Below, piece by piece: positions 1-7,368 of a DNA stretch of 64,000 nt. The stretch is from CADEED01 sp964444835 (lineage in GTDB: Bacteria; Pseudomonadota; Gammaproteobacteria; Steroidobacterales; Steroidobacteraceae), in contig CAYUIT010000009.1 of NCBI GenBank assembly GCA_964444835.1, positions 42,139 through 106,138 on the forward strand. Reading direction: 5' to 3'. The position numbers and the translations under genes are program-made. The notes beneath the pieces were generated by a model. The model saw only the letters and a list, made by a program, of their open reading frames with translations. It made no database searches and was not told the origin of the DNA. Position 1 is the stretch's first letter. Each line of letters starts with the position of its first letter.

Positions 1-37
1 CAGAGCCCGCGATATCGAATGTCTTGAATGAAGTCAT
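1..37 (-). CDS. flgC: FlgC, flagellar basal-body rod protein (N-terminal fragment)
   Basis: Only the first 12 codons lie in the window (leftward, running off the left edge). They read MTSFKTFDIAGS, the typical start of FlgC, whose FDIAGS segment is well conserved. The ATG is at 37 and an AGGAGAG ribosome site lies just upstream. It follows flgB by 17 bases, so the two proximal-rod genes are cotranscribed as in most flagellated proteobacteria. Identification rests on a short peptide plus position. Confidence 0.8.
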   Translation of the reverse strand, partial: MTSFKTFDIAGS

Positions 38-54
38 ACGCCTCTCCTAACGAC

Positions 55-480
55 TTACTGCCCGGTCAACGCCGTCATCAAGCCGCGAAACTTCGACGAC
101 AAGAACGTGAGCGTCGCTTGATAGCGCACGGCGTTCTCGGCGAAGGCGGCTTGTTCGACTTGGGCATCGACGGTGTTGCCATCGAGCGATGGCGCTAGCG
201 GCGTGCGATAGCGCAACGCCGGGTCGGTATCGGCGACGGCCGGATTGGAATTGTTAGCGCCACCGATATGGCCCGCTTGGGTCGTCTGCAGTTGAACGCC
301 GCTCGCAGGCGATGCCGCGCCCTCTGCGACCGCGAGCGCGGCACGAAAGTCGAGCTCGCGCGCCTTGTAGCCTGGCGTGTCGGCATTGGCGAGATTGCGT
401 GCGATGAGCTCGCCACGCTTGGCATGCACGACCAATGCCTTGGCGTGAACACCCAAGTGCTGGTCCAGGTTCAATGACAT
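55..480 (-). CDS. flgB: FlgB, flagellar basal-body rod protein
   Basis: This is a proximal rod subunit of the flagellar basal body, exported by the flagellar type III system. The protein begins MSLNLDQHLG and carries the rod-family N-terminal motif ARNLANADTPGYKARELDF around residues 28-46. About 141 residues is the usual FlgB length. I chose the ATG at 480 because a GGAGGA site precedes it at normal spacing; the frame stays open for six more codons upstream. It faces away from flgA across a 230-base region rich in dyads, and flgC follows directly. Confidence 0.95.
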   Translation of the reverse strand: MSLNLDQHLGVHAKALVVHAKRGELIARNLANADTPGYKARELDFRAALAVAEGAASPASGVQLQTTQAGHIGGANNSNPAVADTDPALRYRTPLAPSLDGNTVDAQVEQAAFAENAVRYQATLTFLSSKFRGLMTALTGQ

Positions 481-583
481 GACAGTCCTCCGTCGCAAGG
501 GCGACTCGCGGAGGAACAGAGCAATTGCTGTGCCAGCCCGGTGAGTGAGACGCAGCGCTCACTGGCGCGCCAGAAGCGCGGAT

Positions 584-601
584 TGCGCGTGATCACGCGC
601 A
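584..601. promoter_or_regulatory. 18-bp perfect palindrome between flgB and flgA
   Basis: TGCGCGTGATCACGCGCA is its own reverse complement over 18 bases. It sits in the divergent flgB/flgA promoter region. Two more dyads flank it, CTGGCGCGCCAG (562-573) and GGCAAGCGATTGCC (611-624). A dimeric regulator site is the simplest reading; which regulator cannot be told from sequence. Confidence 0.45.
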
Positions 602-714
602 CAGTGCAGCGGCAAGCGATTGCCATGCGGCACGGCAAGCCGAGGGCGGCCTAACAAGTTAACGGCGCAGCATGCGCGAACTTGAGTGGCACGCGGCTTG
701 CTACTCCACTCGGC

Positions 715-1443
715 ATGCGTCGATTCCTTGACGACTCTTCTCTATGCACGCTGTTAGCTGCGATCTTGGCGGTGGCCGGACCGTGGGTGAGCGTCTGCGT
801 TCACGCATCGAGTAACCAACCCCTCGCGGAGATCCAACGCGCCGCGGAGTCCGCGGTGCAACGCGACGTGCGTGTCACGAACGGCACTCTGTTCGCGCGA
901 GCCGTCGAGCTCGATTCGCGCTTGGCACTCGTAGCCTGCACGCAGTCGTTACAGGCCCGCAGTGCTCCCATTCGCGCCGGCATGACACGCGCACTTGTCG
1001 CAGTCACCTGCAGCGCCCCCGTCGCCTGGACCGTGAACGTACCCGTGACACTCGACGTCGAGCAGGATGTGCTCATCGTGCGTCAACCGATCGCTCGCGG
1101 TGCAACCCTGGCTGCAAACGATGTGGCCATCGAGCGCCGGCGTCTGCCCGGTGTCTCGACGCGCTTCGTCGCCTCGCCAACGGACCTCGCCCAGAAGGTG
1201 GCGCGTCGGCCCCTTGCTGCGGGTGAACCACTGACGGCGGATGCCTTGGCGCCGGCAGTTATTGTCAAACGCGGGCAAGTGGTCACATTGGTGTCCCAGG
1301 TCGGGGCCGTCACCATTCGAAGTGGCGGCCGCGCGATGGGAGATGCCGCGATGCAGGGGCGCGTGCGCGTCCAGAATGAGAGTTCGCGCAAAGTGATTGA
1401 AGGAATCGTGGAATCGGCCGATACCGTGCGCGTGGGCAGGTAG
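715..1443 (+). CDS. flgA: FlgA, flagellar P-ring assembly chaperone
   Basis: FlgA is a periplasmic chaperone that helps FlgI build the P ring. The protein has an N-terminal signal-like hydrophobic stretch, then a SAF-type region (near IVRQPIARGATLAANDVAIE) and the C-terminal FlgA domain with KRGQVVTLVSQVGAVTIR and a terminal VESADTVRVGR. About 242 residues fits the family. The ATG at 715 places the signal peptide naturally; a TTG at 682 in frame is an alternative, and neither has a strong ribosome site. It is divergent from flgB and followed by flgM and flgN, a common flagellar arrangement. Confidence 0.92.
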   Translation: MRRFLDDSSLCTLLAAILAVAGPWVSVCVHASSNQPLAEIQRAAESAVQRDVRVTNGTLFARAVELDSRLALVACTQSLQARSAPIRAGMTRALVAVTCSAPVAWTVNVPVTLDVEQDVLIVRQPIARGATLAANDVAIERRRLPGVSTRFVASPTDLAQKVARRPLAAGEPLTADALAPAVIVKRGQVVTLVSQVGAVTIRSGGRAMGDAAMQGRVRVQNESSRKVIEGIVESADTVRVGR

Positions 1444-1501
1444 CGCGTGACCCGCTTCACATTTGACGTAATGAGCGAACACGCGCCGTCTTCGACAGGC
1501 C

Positions 1502-1528
1502 TAAAGTTTGTTTCTGAGTGGTCGATAC
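1502..1528 (+). promoter_or_regulatory. Sigma-28 (FliA) promoter of flgM
   Basis: TAAAGTTT is followed after exactly 11 bases by GTCGATAC. The FliA consensus is TAAAGTTT-N11-GCCGATAA, so the -35 is perfect and the -10 differs at two positions. It lies about 77 bases before the flgM start, as expected for a class III flagellar promoter feeding the anti-sigma factor. Confidence 0.85.
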
Positions 1529-1604
1529 CGGCTGTGCAGAGACCTTTATGCAGTGTCTATGAAGTGACTGGTTTCGTGGTTTGCAGGAATTAGGAGAGTT
1601 GGCC

Positions 1605-1931
1605 ATGTCCAACAAAATTGGCGGAATTGAGCAGCGACCGTTGCCCGTGTCGTCGAGCGCCCCCGCCCCTCGCGTGCGTGATGCCGTGAGCCAGGCTGGC
1701 AAAGGTGCCGCGACGCCTGACGACGTGATGATCACGGAGACCGCACGCGAACTGGCGGCCCTCGAGACGCGGCTTGCCGGTTTACCGGCGATCAACGACT
1801 CGCGTGTGGCCGCAGTGCGCCGCGCGATCGAGGAAGGCCGTTATCAGGTCGACCCGCAGCGCGTCGCCGACAAGATCGTGCGAATGGAGCGCGATCTCGC
1901 CGCGGTCGTACCGAAAGCGAAGGACAAGTAA
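1605..1931 (+). CDS. flgM: FlgM, anti-sigma-28 factor
   Basis: FlgM binds and inhibits sigma-28 (FliA) and is exported through the finished hook-basal body to release late flagellar genes. The ATG at 1605 (MSNKIGG...) follows an AGGAG site. The N-terminal half is low-complexity (Ser, Ala, Pro), as expected for this disordered export signal. The C-terminal half carries the conserved pattern around RVAAVRRAIEEGRYQVDP and VADKIVRMERDL. At 108 residues it is a normal length. Its own sigma-28 promoter would give the usual feedback loop. Confidence 0.93.
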   Translation: MSNKIGGIEQRPLPVSSSAPAPRVRDAVSQAGKGAATPDDVMITETARELAALETRLAGLPAINDSRVAAVRRAIEEGRYQVDPQRVADKIVRMERDLAAVVPKAKDK

Positions 1932-1932
1932 G

Positions 1933-2439
1933 TTGTCAGCCACGCCGCGCGCGAATCTCGACGCGAATCTCTGCCGAGAGCACGTCGAACGGCTCCTCGT
2001 AGAAGAAAACGCCGTGCTCGCCGAGCTCGAACTTCAGCTCGATCGCGAGCACGAAGCGTTGGCGGCGCGCGATTTGGCAGCCCTCGAGGCTGCGGCTGAC
2101 ACGCGTCAGTTGCACATGGTGCGACTGCTGAGAATCGAAGATGAGCGCCGCGCGACGTGCAGCTTGCACGGGTTCGCGGCCGACCTGCGCGGCCTCGCGC
2201 AATTGCTCGAGTGGTGCGACCCAAAGCACAAGCTCGCTAACTACTATCAAGAATGCGTATCTCTCGCGGAACGTTGCCGCGCAAGCAACGACCGCAACGC
2301 GGCGCTAGTCGCCGCGCGCATGGCGCGCATCGAAGGCTTACTGGGCGTGCTGTCCGGCCCGACCGCCGCGCCGCTCTACGGCCCGGGCAGCAAGCCAGCC
2401 AGTCCGCAATCGGGCGCTCGGCTCAGCGTCGAAGCCTGA
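1933..2439 (+). CDS. flgN: FlgN, flagellar export chaperone
   Basis: FlgN chaperones the hook-associated proteins FlgK and FlgL to the export gate. The likely start is a TTG at 1933, one base after the flgM stop and just behind an AAGGA site inside the flgM end; the open frame extends further upstream but overlaps flgM. The protein (168 residues) is mostly charged amphipathic helix (CREHVERLLVEENAVLAELE), with a family-like LANYYQECVSLAERCRASND segment in the second half. Its position behind flgM supports the call; homology is weaker than for FlgM. Confidence 0.85.
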   Translation: MSATPRANLDANLCREHVERLLVEENAVLAELELQLDREHEALAARDLAALEAAADTRQLHMVRLLRIEDERRATCSLHGFAADLRGLAQLLEWCDPKHKLANYYQECVSLAERCRASNDRNAALVAARMARIEGLLGVLSGPTAAPLYGPGSKPASPQSGARLSVEA

Positions 2440-2705
2440 TTTCCGCCCGCGGTGCCGCGTGCACCGCCGCGACCGCGGCATGCGGTTGCCAGCCACCTCA
2501 CCTCGAGCGCGACGTACGTCACACTTGAGTCCGAAATCCCTCAAAGGAATCCCGCGCCCGCCGATGCATCCCTCAACGGCGTGATTGCGGCGCAGAGCCT
2601 CAACGATGCCGATCCTGTGCTGGCGGCAGCGTGCGTGACACCTGCAATCGACCGACGGTACTCCTCTCTCGCGGGTACTCGTGCGTTGCCGCCGGCTCCC
2701 TCTTC

Positions 2706-3089
2706 ATGAACGCGAGGACCTGTCTGGCGATGGACACGATGCGCTTGCGCGCAATTCAGCACCCGAGCAACGGGGAAGAATTGCTCGAAAACTTCGTCCA
2801 ACGCCAAGCGCGGCTCCCGCGCGACAGCCGCCGCTTGATCCGTCACCGCGAAATGACGCCGGCGCTTGCGAGCGTGGCGCTCAAAGCGGAGCACGGCGGC
2901 TATGTCTGGCGCGCGTTCACCGACGATCGTCTGACGTGGATGTTCGTCGCCGAGATCTCGCTCGAACGTTCGCGCGAACGCGGTCGTCCGGTGCTGACCG
3001 TCGTGCAGTACGACGAGCATGGACGCCTCGAGGAGCGTGCGGACTGGGTCCAACTCAGATCCGACACCTGGCAACGCTGCGATTTATGA
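2706..3089 (+). CDS. Unknown soluble protein, coupled to downstream lipoprotein
   Basis: I do not recognise a family. The protein has coding character, with a charged soluble composition, no signal peptide or membrane segment, and an ending ADWVQLRSDTWQRCDL. Three in-frame ATGs (2706, 2730, 2739) are possible starts and none has a strong ribosome site. Its TGA overlaps the ATG of the next gene, so the two are probably translationally coupled. The 266 bases before it (2440-2705) hold no gene I would support. It lies at the end of the flagellar block but nothing shows it is flagellar. Confidence 0.55.
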   Translation: MNARTCLAMDTMRLRAIQHPSNGEELLENFVQRQARLPRDSRRLIRHREMTPALASVALKAEHGGYVWRAFTDDRLTWMFVAEISLERSRERGRPVLTVVQYDEHGRLEERADWVQLRSDTWQRCDL

Positions 3090-3937
3090 GACACCCGGCG
3101 ATGACACGCAGCCTGTGGTTGGCCGCGCTGTCCACCTACTTACTAACGAGTTGCGGTGGTACGGGCAGCGACCCAGTCAGTAGCAGCACGAGCGGTAACT
3201 CCAATCCGAATACCTCGAGCTCGCCCACCGTGGAAGAGCTTGCCCTCGCCACACGACTCTACAAGGGCACCGAGCGCACGCCGTCAGGCTTTGCGGTCGA
3301 AGCGCGCCCTGCGAACGTCACGGGCATGATCGCCACGCGACATCTGAAGAATGTCGAAGTCGATGCGGCTGCCGCGAACGCACCGGTGCATTTCGAAGTG
3401 TGTACGAACGATACGGCCGAGGCGATCGCCTGGTCGGAGCGCGTGGCTACCTGGAACGGCCAGTACTCGGACATGACCGAGCTGAACGGCAACGAGCGTT
3501 ATCTCGAAGTCGTGCGGGTACCGCGTGCCGACGTCACGGCGCTGCTGCGCCATCGCTTCTATCGCTGCGATTACCTCGATCGCTCGAGCGCCGATGTCCG
3601 CCAGGAGCAAGGCGCCGCGGGCACGTACTGGCAGCGCCCGCTCGACACCGCCGCACTGAAGTCACTCGCCGAGTATTTGTGGCAATTCACGCTCTATAAC
3701 AACTCGGACTACGTCGTAGCGAATAGCACCGGAACACAAACGGGTAGCGAGATCCGCCACACGATCCGGCTCGCGCAGTTGGTACGCGGCGCCAGCGGCG
3801 CTTGCGATACGGTGCGAATCAGCGATTGGACGCACACGGCAGATGCAACGTCGGGCGCGCTCACGCGCACGATCACGCCGGTCAAGTCATACACGACGCG
3901 GGAAAACGCGAGCGGCGCCACGAGTTGCACGCCCTAA
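3086..3937 (+). CDS. Predicted lipoprotein of unknown function
   Basis: The protein starts at the ATG that overlaps the upstream stop codon. Residues 6-20 form a short signal peptide ending in a lipobox (LLTSC), followed by a Ser/Asn/Thr/Gly-rich linker of about 30 residues, so it should be an anchored lipoprotein. The mature part has no domain I recognise. It has several Cys residues (FEVCTNDT, YRCDYLD, GACDTVRISDW, SCTP) that could form disulfides. Length is 283 residues. An alternative start is the ATG at 3101. It converges with the next leftward gene. Confidence 0.7.
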   Translation: MRHPAMTRSLWLAALSTYLLTSCGGTGSDPVSSSTSGNSNPNTSSSPTVEELALATRLYKGTERTPSGFAVEARPANVTGMIATRHLKNVEVDAAAANAPVHFEVCTNDTAEAIAWSERVATWNGQYSDMTELNGNERYLEVVRVPRADVTALLRHRFYRCDYLDRSSADVRQEQGAAGTYWQRPLDTAALKSLAEYLWQFTLYNNSDYVVANSTGTQTGSEIRHTIRLAQLVRGASGACDTVRISDWTHTADATSGALTRTITPVKSYTTRENASGATSCTP

Positions 3938-3952
3938 CGAGGGCGCGGCCGG

Positions 3953-4984
3953 CTACTGCCGGTTCACCAGCACCTTCTTGATCCAACCTGCGGCGCTAGC
4001 GCCTTGCACGTTGAGATAGCCGTTCTTCTCGGCACCAATGACGACGAGTTCCTCACCCTTACCCACCGTGGCCACCGCATTGGCAGAGTCGTTAGGTGCC
4101 GCGAGCACTTTGACGTTCGCGATCTTAGGCGTGACGATGTCGCCTTCGTTAAACACGGCGCCCGCGAGAGTTTGCTTGCCGGCTTCCTCACGTAGCGTGC
4201 CCACATTGCGTTGCAGGCTCGGATCGCCGCGCACAACCTTCACGACATTGTTGTAGTTGTCGATGAAGCTCGCAGCGATGATCTTGCCTTCGTTCGTGTT
4301 CACATAGCCGCCGACACCGCCCCATCCACCACCACGGCCAAGCACGGCCGCGAGCCCGAGATCGGCTTTGCGCACACTGCCCTCGGCAGCGGCCACCTGC
4401 ACGCTCGAACGGGCGTCGGCGAGCAACATGCTCGTTTGCGCTTCCTGGAACTTCAGGCCGCCTGCCAGAGCGCCGAGGAGCGGATTGCGGTTACCGATGA
4501 GCCCACCGATCAAGCCGCCGGCACCACCCGCGTTGTCTTCCGAGAACACGACCGACGGCGTGAGAATGAAGTCGGCCGTAACCATTTGGCCTTTGCCCAT
4601 GTTTGAGCCTTGGCGCAGTTCGCCGGAGGCCGCCAGTTCGCGTTCCTGCATCGTGTTCTGCATGGCGACGCCGCGCTCGACGACGATGAAGCAATTGGAT
4701 TGCTGAATGATTAGGCGAATGAGCCCCGTCGGTGACTGCAGACCGTAGCTGTAAAGCGACTGCACCACGTAGTCTTGCGGCTCGACGACAGCAACGGCGC
4801 CCATTGGCTTGTCGCACTTTTCGATGCCACCCGCGTCGGTACTGCCCTCAGTGCCCGCGGCACCTTGCACGGCACTACCACCTTTACCTTGCTTGACGCC
4901 CGTGACGCCTTGCGCAGCGACGAGACCGCTAACGACCCACGCAGCGACACCCGCGGCGGCGATCCAAAACTTCCGATGACCCAT
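3953..4984 (-). CDS. CsgG/HfaB-like secreted protein with C-terminal SH3 domain
   Basis: The N-terminus has a signal peptide cleaved near VAAQG. The central part resembles the CsgG curli-pore fold: AVVEPQDYVVQSL, an NCFIVVERG segment, QGSNMGKGQMVTADFILTPSVVF, and then KADLGLAAVLGRGGGWGG. No lipobox Cys is visible, unlike true CsgG. The last 60 residues (KVLAAPNDSANAVATVGKGEELVVIG..NGYLNVQGASAAGWIKK) look like a bacterial SH3 domain, which often binds cell-wall material. No csgA/B/E/F genes are near, so a curli role is not supported. It is probably a periplasmic or outer-membrane envelope protein. Confidence 0.65.
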   Translation of the reverse strand: MGHRKFWIAAAGVAAWVVSGLVAAQGVTGVKQGKGGSAVQGAAGTEGSTDAGGIEKCDKPMGAVAVVEPQDYVVQSLYSYGLQSPTGLIRLIIQQSNCFIVVERGVAMQNTMQERELAASGELRQGSNMGKGQMVTADFILTPSVVFSEDNAGGAGGLIGGLIGNRNPLLGALAGGLKFQEAQTSMLLADARSSVQVAAAEGSVRKADLGLAAVLGRGGGWGGVGGYVNTNEGKIIAASFIDNYNNVVKVVRGDPSLQRNVGTLREEAGKQTLAGAVFNEGDIVTPKIANVKVLAAPNDSANAVATVGKGEELVVIGAEKNGYLNVQGASAAGWIKKVLVNRQ

Positions 4985-5032
4985 GGCATGACTCCATTCG
5001 GCTTGCGCTGGCCCCGAGCGCCGCAGTGTATC

Positions 5033-5656
5033 TCACCTGTTGCTAGCCGACGGCCGCAGCGCATCGGCTGCCACGCGTCGCACAGCGTTCTGAATACGAT
5101 CGTTCAGCTGCGGTTCAGATCCAGACGCTGCAGCGACCAACAGCCGCCGCCAGTAATCGATGTGACCCGCCCAGCGTGCCGAAAGTTCGTGCCCGCGCGC
5201 ATCGGCGATCGCGTCGAGCCGCGCCAAAGAGCACTCGGCCAGTGCGGCGACGGCCGTACCGTCGCAGCCCAATATCAACCGGGCGAGCCGCGGCTGCGCG
5301 CGCGCCACATGCCAGCCGTAGGCCAGCAAACGACGCATCAGCACCCGGCCTGCCTCGGGCGCAAAGCATGCTGGGTCGAGAGTGCCCGCGGCGTCGCGAA
5401 CACCCGCAGGCTGCGCGACCCACCACGCCGAAGCAGCGCGTAAGCCGCCATCGAGCCACGTGAACGGCGCCGCCGCCAGCCGCTCAAGCGCGGCGCTATC
5501 GAGCGCGAGCCATTCTGCCTTGAGCGCCGTGATCAGCGGCGGCATGACGCGCGCCGGCTGCCCTTCGGCCGCCAATGTGCGCAGGGCTAACAGACAATCG
5601 TGATTGAGTTCGACGAGCGGAGCGCGCTCGGTAACGAGCGCTCGTTGGACCGACAT
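5033..5656 (-). CDS. Unknown helical protein divergent from flhC
   Basis: I do not recognise this 207-residue protein. It is rich in Ala, Leu and Arg, predicted mainly helical, with no signal peptide. It begins MSVQRALVTERAPLVELNHD and its ATG is at 5656. It is transcribed away from the flhC-like gene, about 105 bases from it, across a region holding a clear inverted repeat. Shared regulation with flhC is possible, but nothing in the protein shows a flagellar role. Confidence 0.6.
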   Translation of the reverse strand: MSVQRALVTERAPLVELNHDCLLALRTLAAEGQPARVMPPLITALKAEWLALDSAALERLAAAPFTWLDGGLRAASAWWVAQPAGVRDAAGTLDPACFAPEAGRVLMRRLLAYGWHVARAQPRLARLILGCDGTAVAALAECSLARLDAIADARGHELSARWAGHIDYWRRLLVAAASGSEPQLNDRIQNAVRRVAADALRPSASNR

Positions 5657-5718
5657 GGCATTACTCCCTGAATTCGGTCGTTATCGTGGCGCAATCTCGC
5701 TTGCACAGCCTACCGGTA

Positions 5719-5738
5719 TTTGGGATATTTTTCCCAAA
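5719..5738. promoter_or_regulatory. Inverted repeat in the flhC leader
   Basis: TTTGGGA and TCCCAAA are perfect 7-base arms around a 6-base AT-rich spacer (TATTTT). The dyad lies 23 bases before the flhC-like start, close to its ribosome site. It could be an operator or an mRNA hairpin affecting translation. Confidence 0.45.
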
Positions 5739-5761
5739 AAACGAAACCGACAGGGGAACCC

Positions 5762-6388
5762 ATGCGTATTTCAGACGACCGCTACATGCGCGACCGCTCG
5801 CGGATCGAACTCGCGTTACGCTTCATTCATTTTGAAGCACGCACGCGCACGATCCGCGTCTGGACCGGCCTCACCGACGACCGGATTCGCAAGCTGTACC
5901 GCACTTACGTGCAAGAGACCGGTCCGACGTGCGTTGCGCGCCATCGCGGTAAATCGCCGAGTCAGGCGAGCTTTTTCACGCGCTCAGCGAGCATGCGGCG
6001 CGAAACGGCCGTGCTCTCAAGCATCCTCGCCCTGTACGGAGTCGTGCCGGCGCCGTCCCAAAAGCGAGAGGGTGGCGCTGAGTTCGCCTCCGTGGCACGC
6101 GGTTCCGTGCTGTGCGAAGCCTTTGAAACCTATCGCGCGCTCGTCGCCTCGCCTGCAATCACTTTCGAGCACGCCGTGCACTTGGTACACGCGCTGGTCA
6201 AAGGCGACGAACTCCGTTTGCACGCGTGCAACAGTTGCTCGGCGCTATTGGTGGCAGATCGCGTCACGCTGCGCGCGCCCACGTGCACAGATTGCGCAGC
6301 CCATGCCCACGCGCGGCCGGCACACGCCTGTCGCACGATCCGCGTAGAATGCGGGCCCGGCAAGGCCCATGACAGCAGCGACCCGTAA
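5762..6388 (+). CDS. flhC: FlhC-type transcriptional activator
   Basis: FlhC with FlhD forms the master activator of flagellar class II genes in enterics and beta-proteobacteria. This 208-residue protein matches FlhC in layout: an N-terminal helical part (RSRIELALRFIHFEARTRTI), and a C-terminal zinc site with two Cys-x2-Cys pairs, CNSC and CTDC, separated by 16 residues, after a VHLVHALVKGDELRLHAC segment. The ATG at 5762 follows an AGGGGA site. No flhD is visible nearby, so it may work alone or with a distant partner. Its end overlaps nudC by 20 bases. Confidence 0.75.
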   Translation: MRISDDRYMRDRSRIELALRFIHFEARTRTIRVWTGLTDDRIRKLYRTYVQETGPTCVARHRGKSPSQASFFTRSASMRRETAVLSSILALYGVVPAPSQKREGGAEFASVARGSVLCEAFETYRALVASPAITFEHAVHLVHALVKGDELRLHACNSCSALLVADRVTLRAPTCTDCAAHAHARPAHACRTIRVECGPGKAHDSSDP

Positions 6389-7325
6389 CACTTTCTCTGG
6401 CCCATACCTCGACCGCCGCGCCGAGGTGCGTGATGCTGCCGATTGGCATCTTGAAGCGCGTGCCGACAGCAACACCTTGTTCGTCGTCGGCAGTGGGCTT
6501 GCGCATCTCATTATCTCGGAGCCCGAGCCCGAGATCGCGTTCTTGCGCGCCGATCACGCGTTGATCGCCGAGGCAAGCCACGACGCGCTGACATTGCTCG
6601 GCTGGTTTCGCGGCACGCGTTGTGTGCTCGTCGATGTGCCGCCCGAGCGCGTCGACGAGCGGCGCGACTTGTTGCCGCGCACTGCAGCGCTCGCCGAGCT
6701 GCGACCGTTGGCAGCCACGCTGCCGAGCGATTCCGCCGGGTTGTTAGCCTACGCGCGTGCCCTCGCCTACTGGCGCATGCGCCATCGCTTTTGCGGCGTA
6801 TGCGGCTCACCTACGCAGCCGACACGCGCAGGCCACGTGCTGCGCTGCTCCGCGCCCGCGTGTGGCAACGATTTCTTCCCGCGCATCGATCCGGCGATCA
6901 TTGTCCTGGTGACGGACGCCTCAGGCGAGCACGCATTACTCGGCCGTCAAGCCACTTGGCCGCCCGGCCGCTTCTCGACGATCGCCGGTTTCGTCGAGCC
7001 GGGTGAGAGCTTGGAAGATGCGGTCGTCCGCGAGGTGTATGAAGAAACCGGCGTACGCGTCGCGAGTGTCAGTTATCAGTCGTCACAACCGTGGCCCTTC
7101 CCGTCATCGCTGATGCTGGGTTTTCAAGCCGTGGCCGCGACGAGCGAGATCACGCAGGTGGACGGCGAGCTTGAAGAGGCGCGCTGGTTCAGCCGGGCCG
7201 ACATTGCGGCCGGCACACCGACACTACCGCCGCCCGCGTCGATCTCCTTCCGCTTGATCGAAGCTTGGTTTGATCCCGGCGCCACCGTTCCGCTCGCGGC
7301 GCTCAACAATCGGGCGCGTTGGTAG
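6369..7325 (+). CDS. nudC: NudC, NAD-cap RNA hydrolase / NADH pyrophosphatase
   Basis: NudC cleaves NADH to NMNH and AMP and removes NAD caps from RNA. It has the zinc ribbon (FCGVCG and C-x4-C), the Nudix box with the GX5EX7REUXEEXGU pattern (GFVEPGESLED..REVYEETG), and the NudC signature SQPWPFPSSLM just behind it. Length 318 residues is slightly longer than the E. coli enzyme, mainly at the N-terminus. The ATG at 6369 lies inside the end of the flhC-like gene, implying coupling. Confidence 0.95.
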   Translation: MTAATRNTFSGPYLDRRAEVRDAADWHLEARADSNTLFVVGSGLAHLIISEPEPEIAFLRADHALIAEASHDALTLLGWFRGTRCVLVDVPPERVDERRDLLPRTAALAELRPLAATLPSDSAGLLAYARALAYWRMRHRFCGVCGSPTQPTRAGHVLRCSAPACGNDFFPRIDPAIIVLVTDASGEHALLGRQATWPPGRFSTIAGFVEPGESLEDAVVREVYEETGVRVASVSYQSSQPWPFPSSLMLGFQAVAATSEITQVDGELEEARWFSRADIAAGTPTLPPPASISFRLIEAWFDPGATVPLAALNNRARW

Positions 7326-7333
7326 CGCAGCGG

Positions 7334-7362
7334 TTGACACGGGGTCTGCGGCCCCCATTATT
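7334..7362 (+). promoter_or_regulatory. Possible promoter giving a leaderless DUF4126 mRNA
   Basis: TTGACA (7334-7339) is a perfect -35, with ATTATT 17 bases on as a weak -10 (CATTAT at spacing 16 is an alternative). Transcription would begin at or within a few bases of the ATG at 7369. No ribosome site precedes that ATG. Confidence 0.45.
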
Positions 7363-7368
7363 GGCGCT

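Noticed and set aside
608..626. Sigma-54-like sites on both strands between flgB and flgA
   Set aside because: The GG-to-GC spacing is 9 bases, one short of the required 10, and the match arises from a palindrome.
2452..2709. 85-codon frame between flgN and the unknown gene
   Set aside because: Low-complexity Ala/Pro/Arg content, no ribosome site and no recognisable family; composition looks like chance in GC-rich DNA.
2681..3085. N-terminal extension of the lipoprotein frame back to 2681
   Set aside because: The extension is Arg-rich shadow of the preceding gene; the lipobox signal peptide sets the start at 3086 or 3101.
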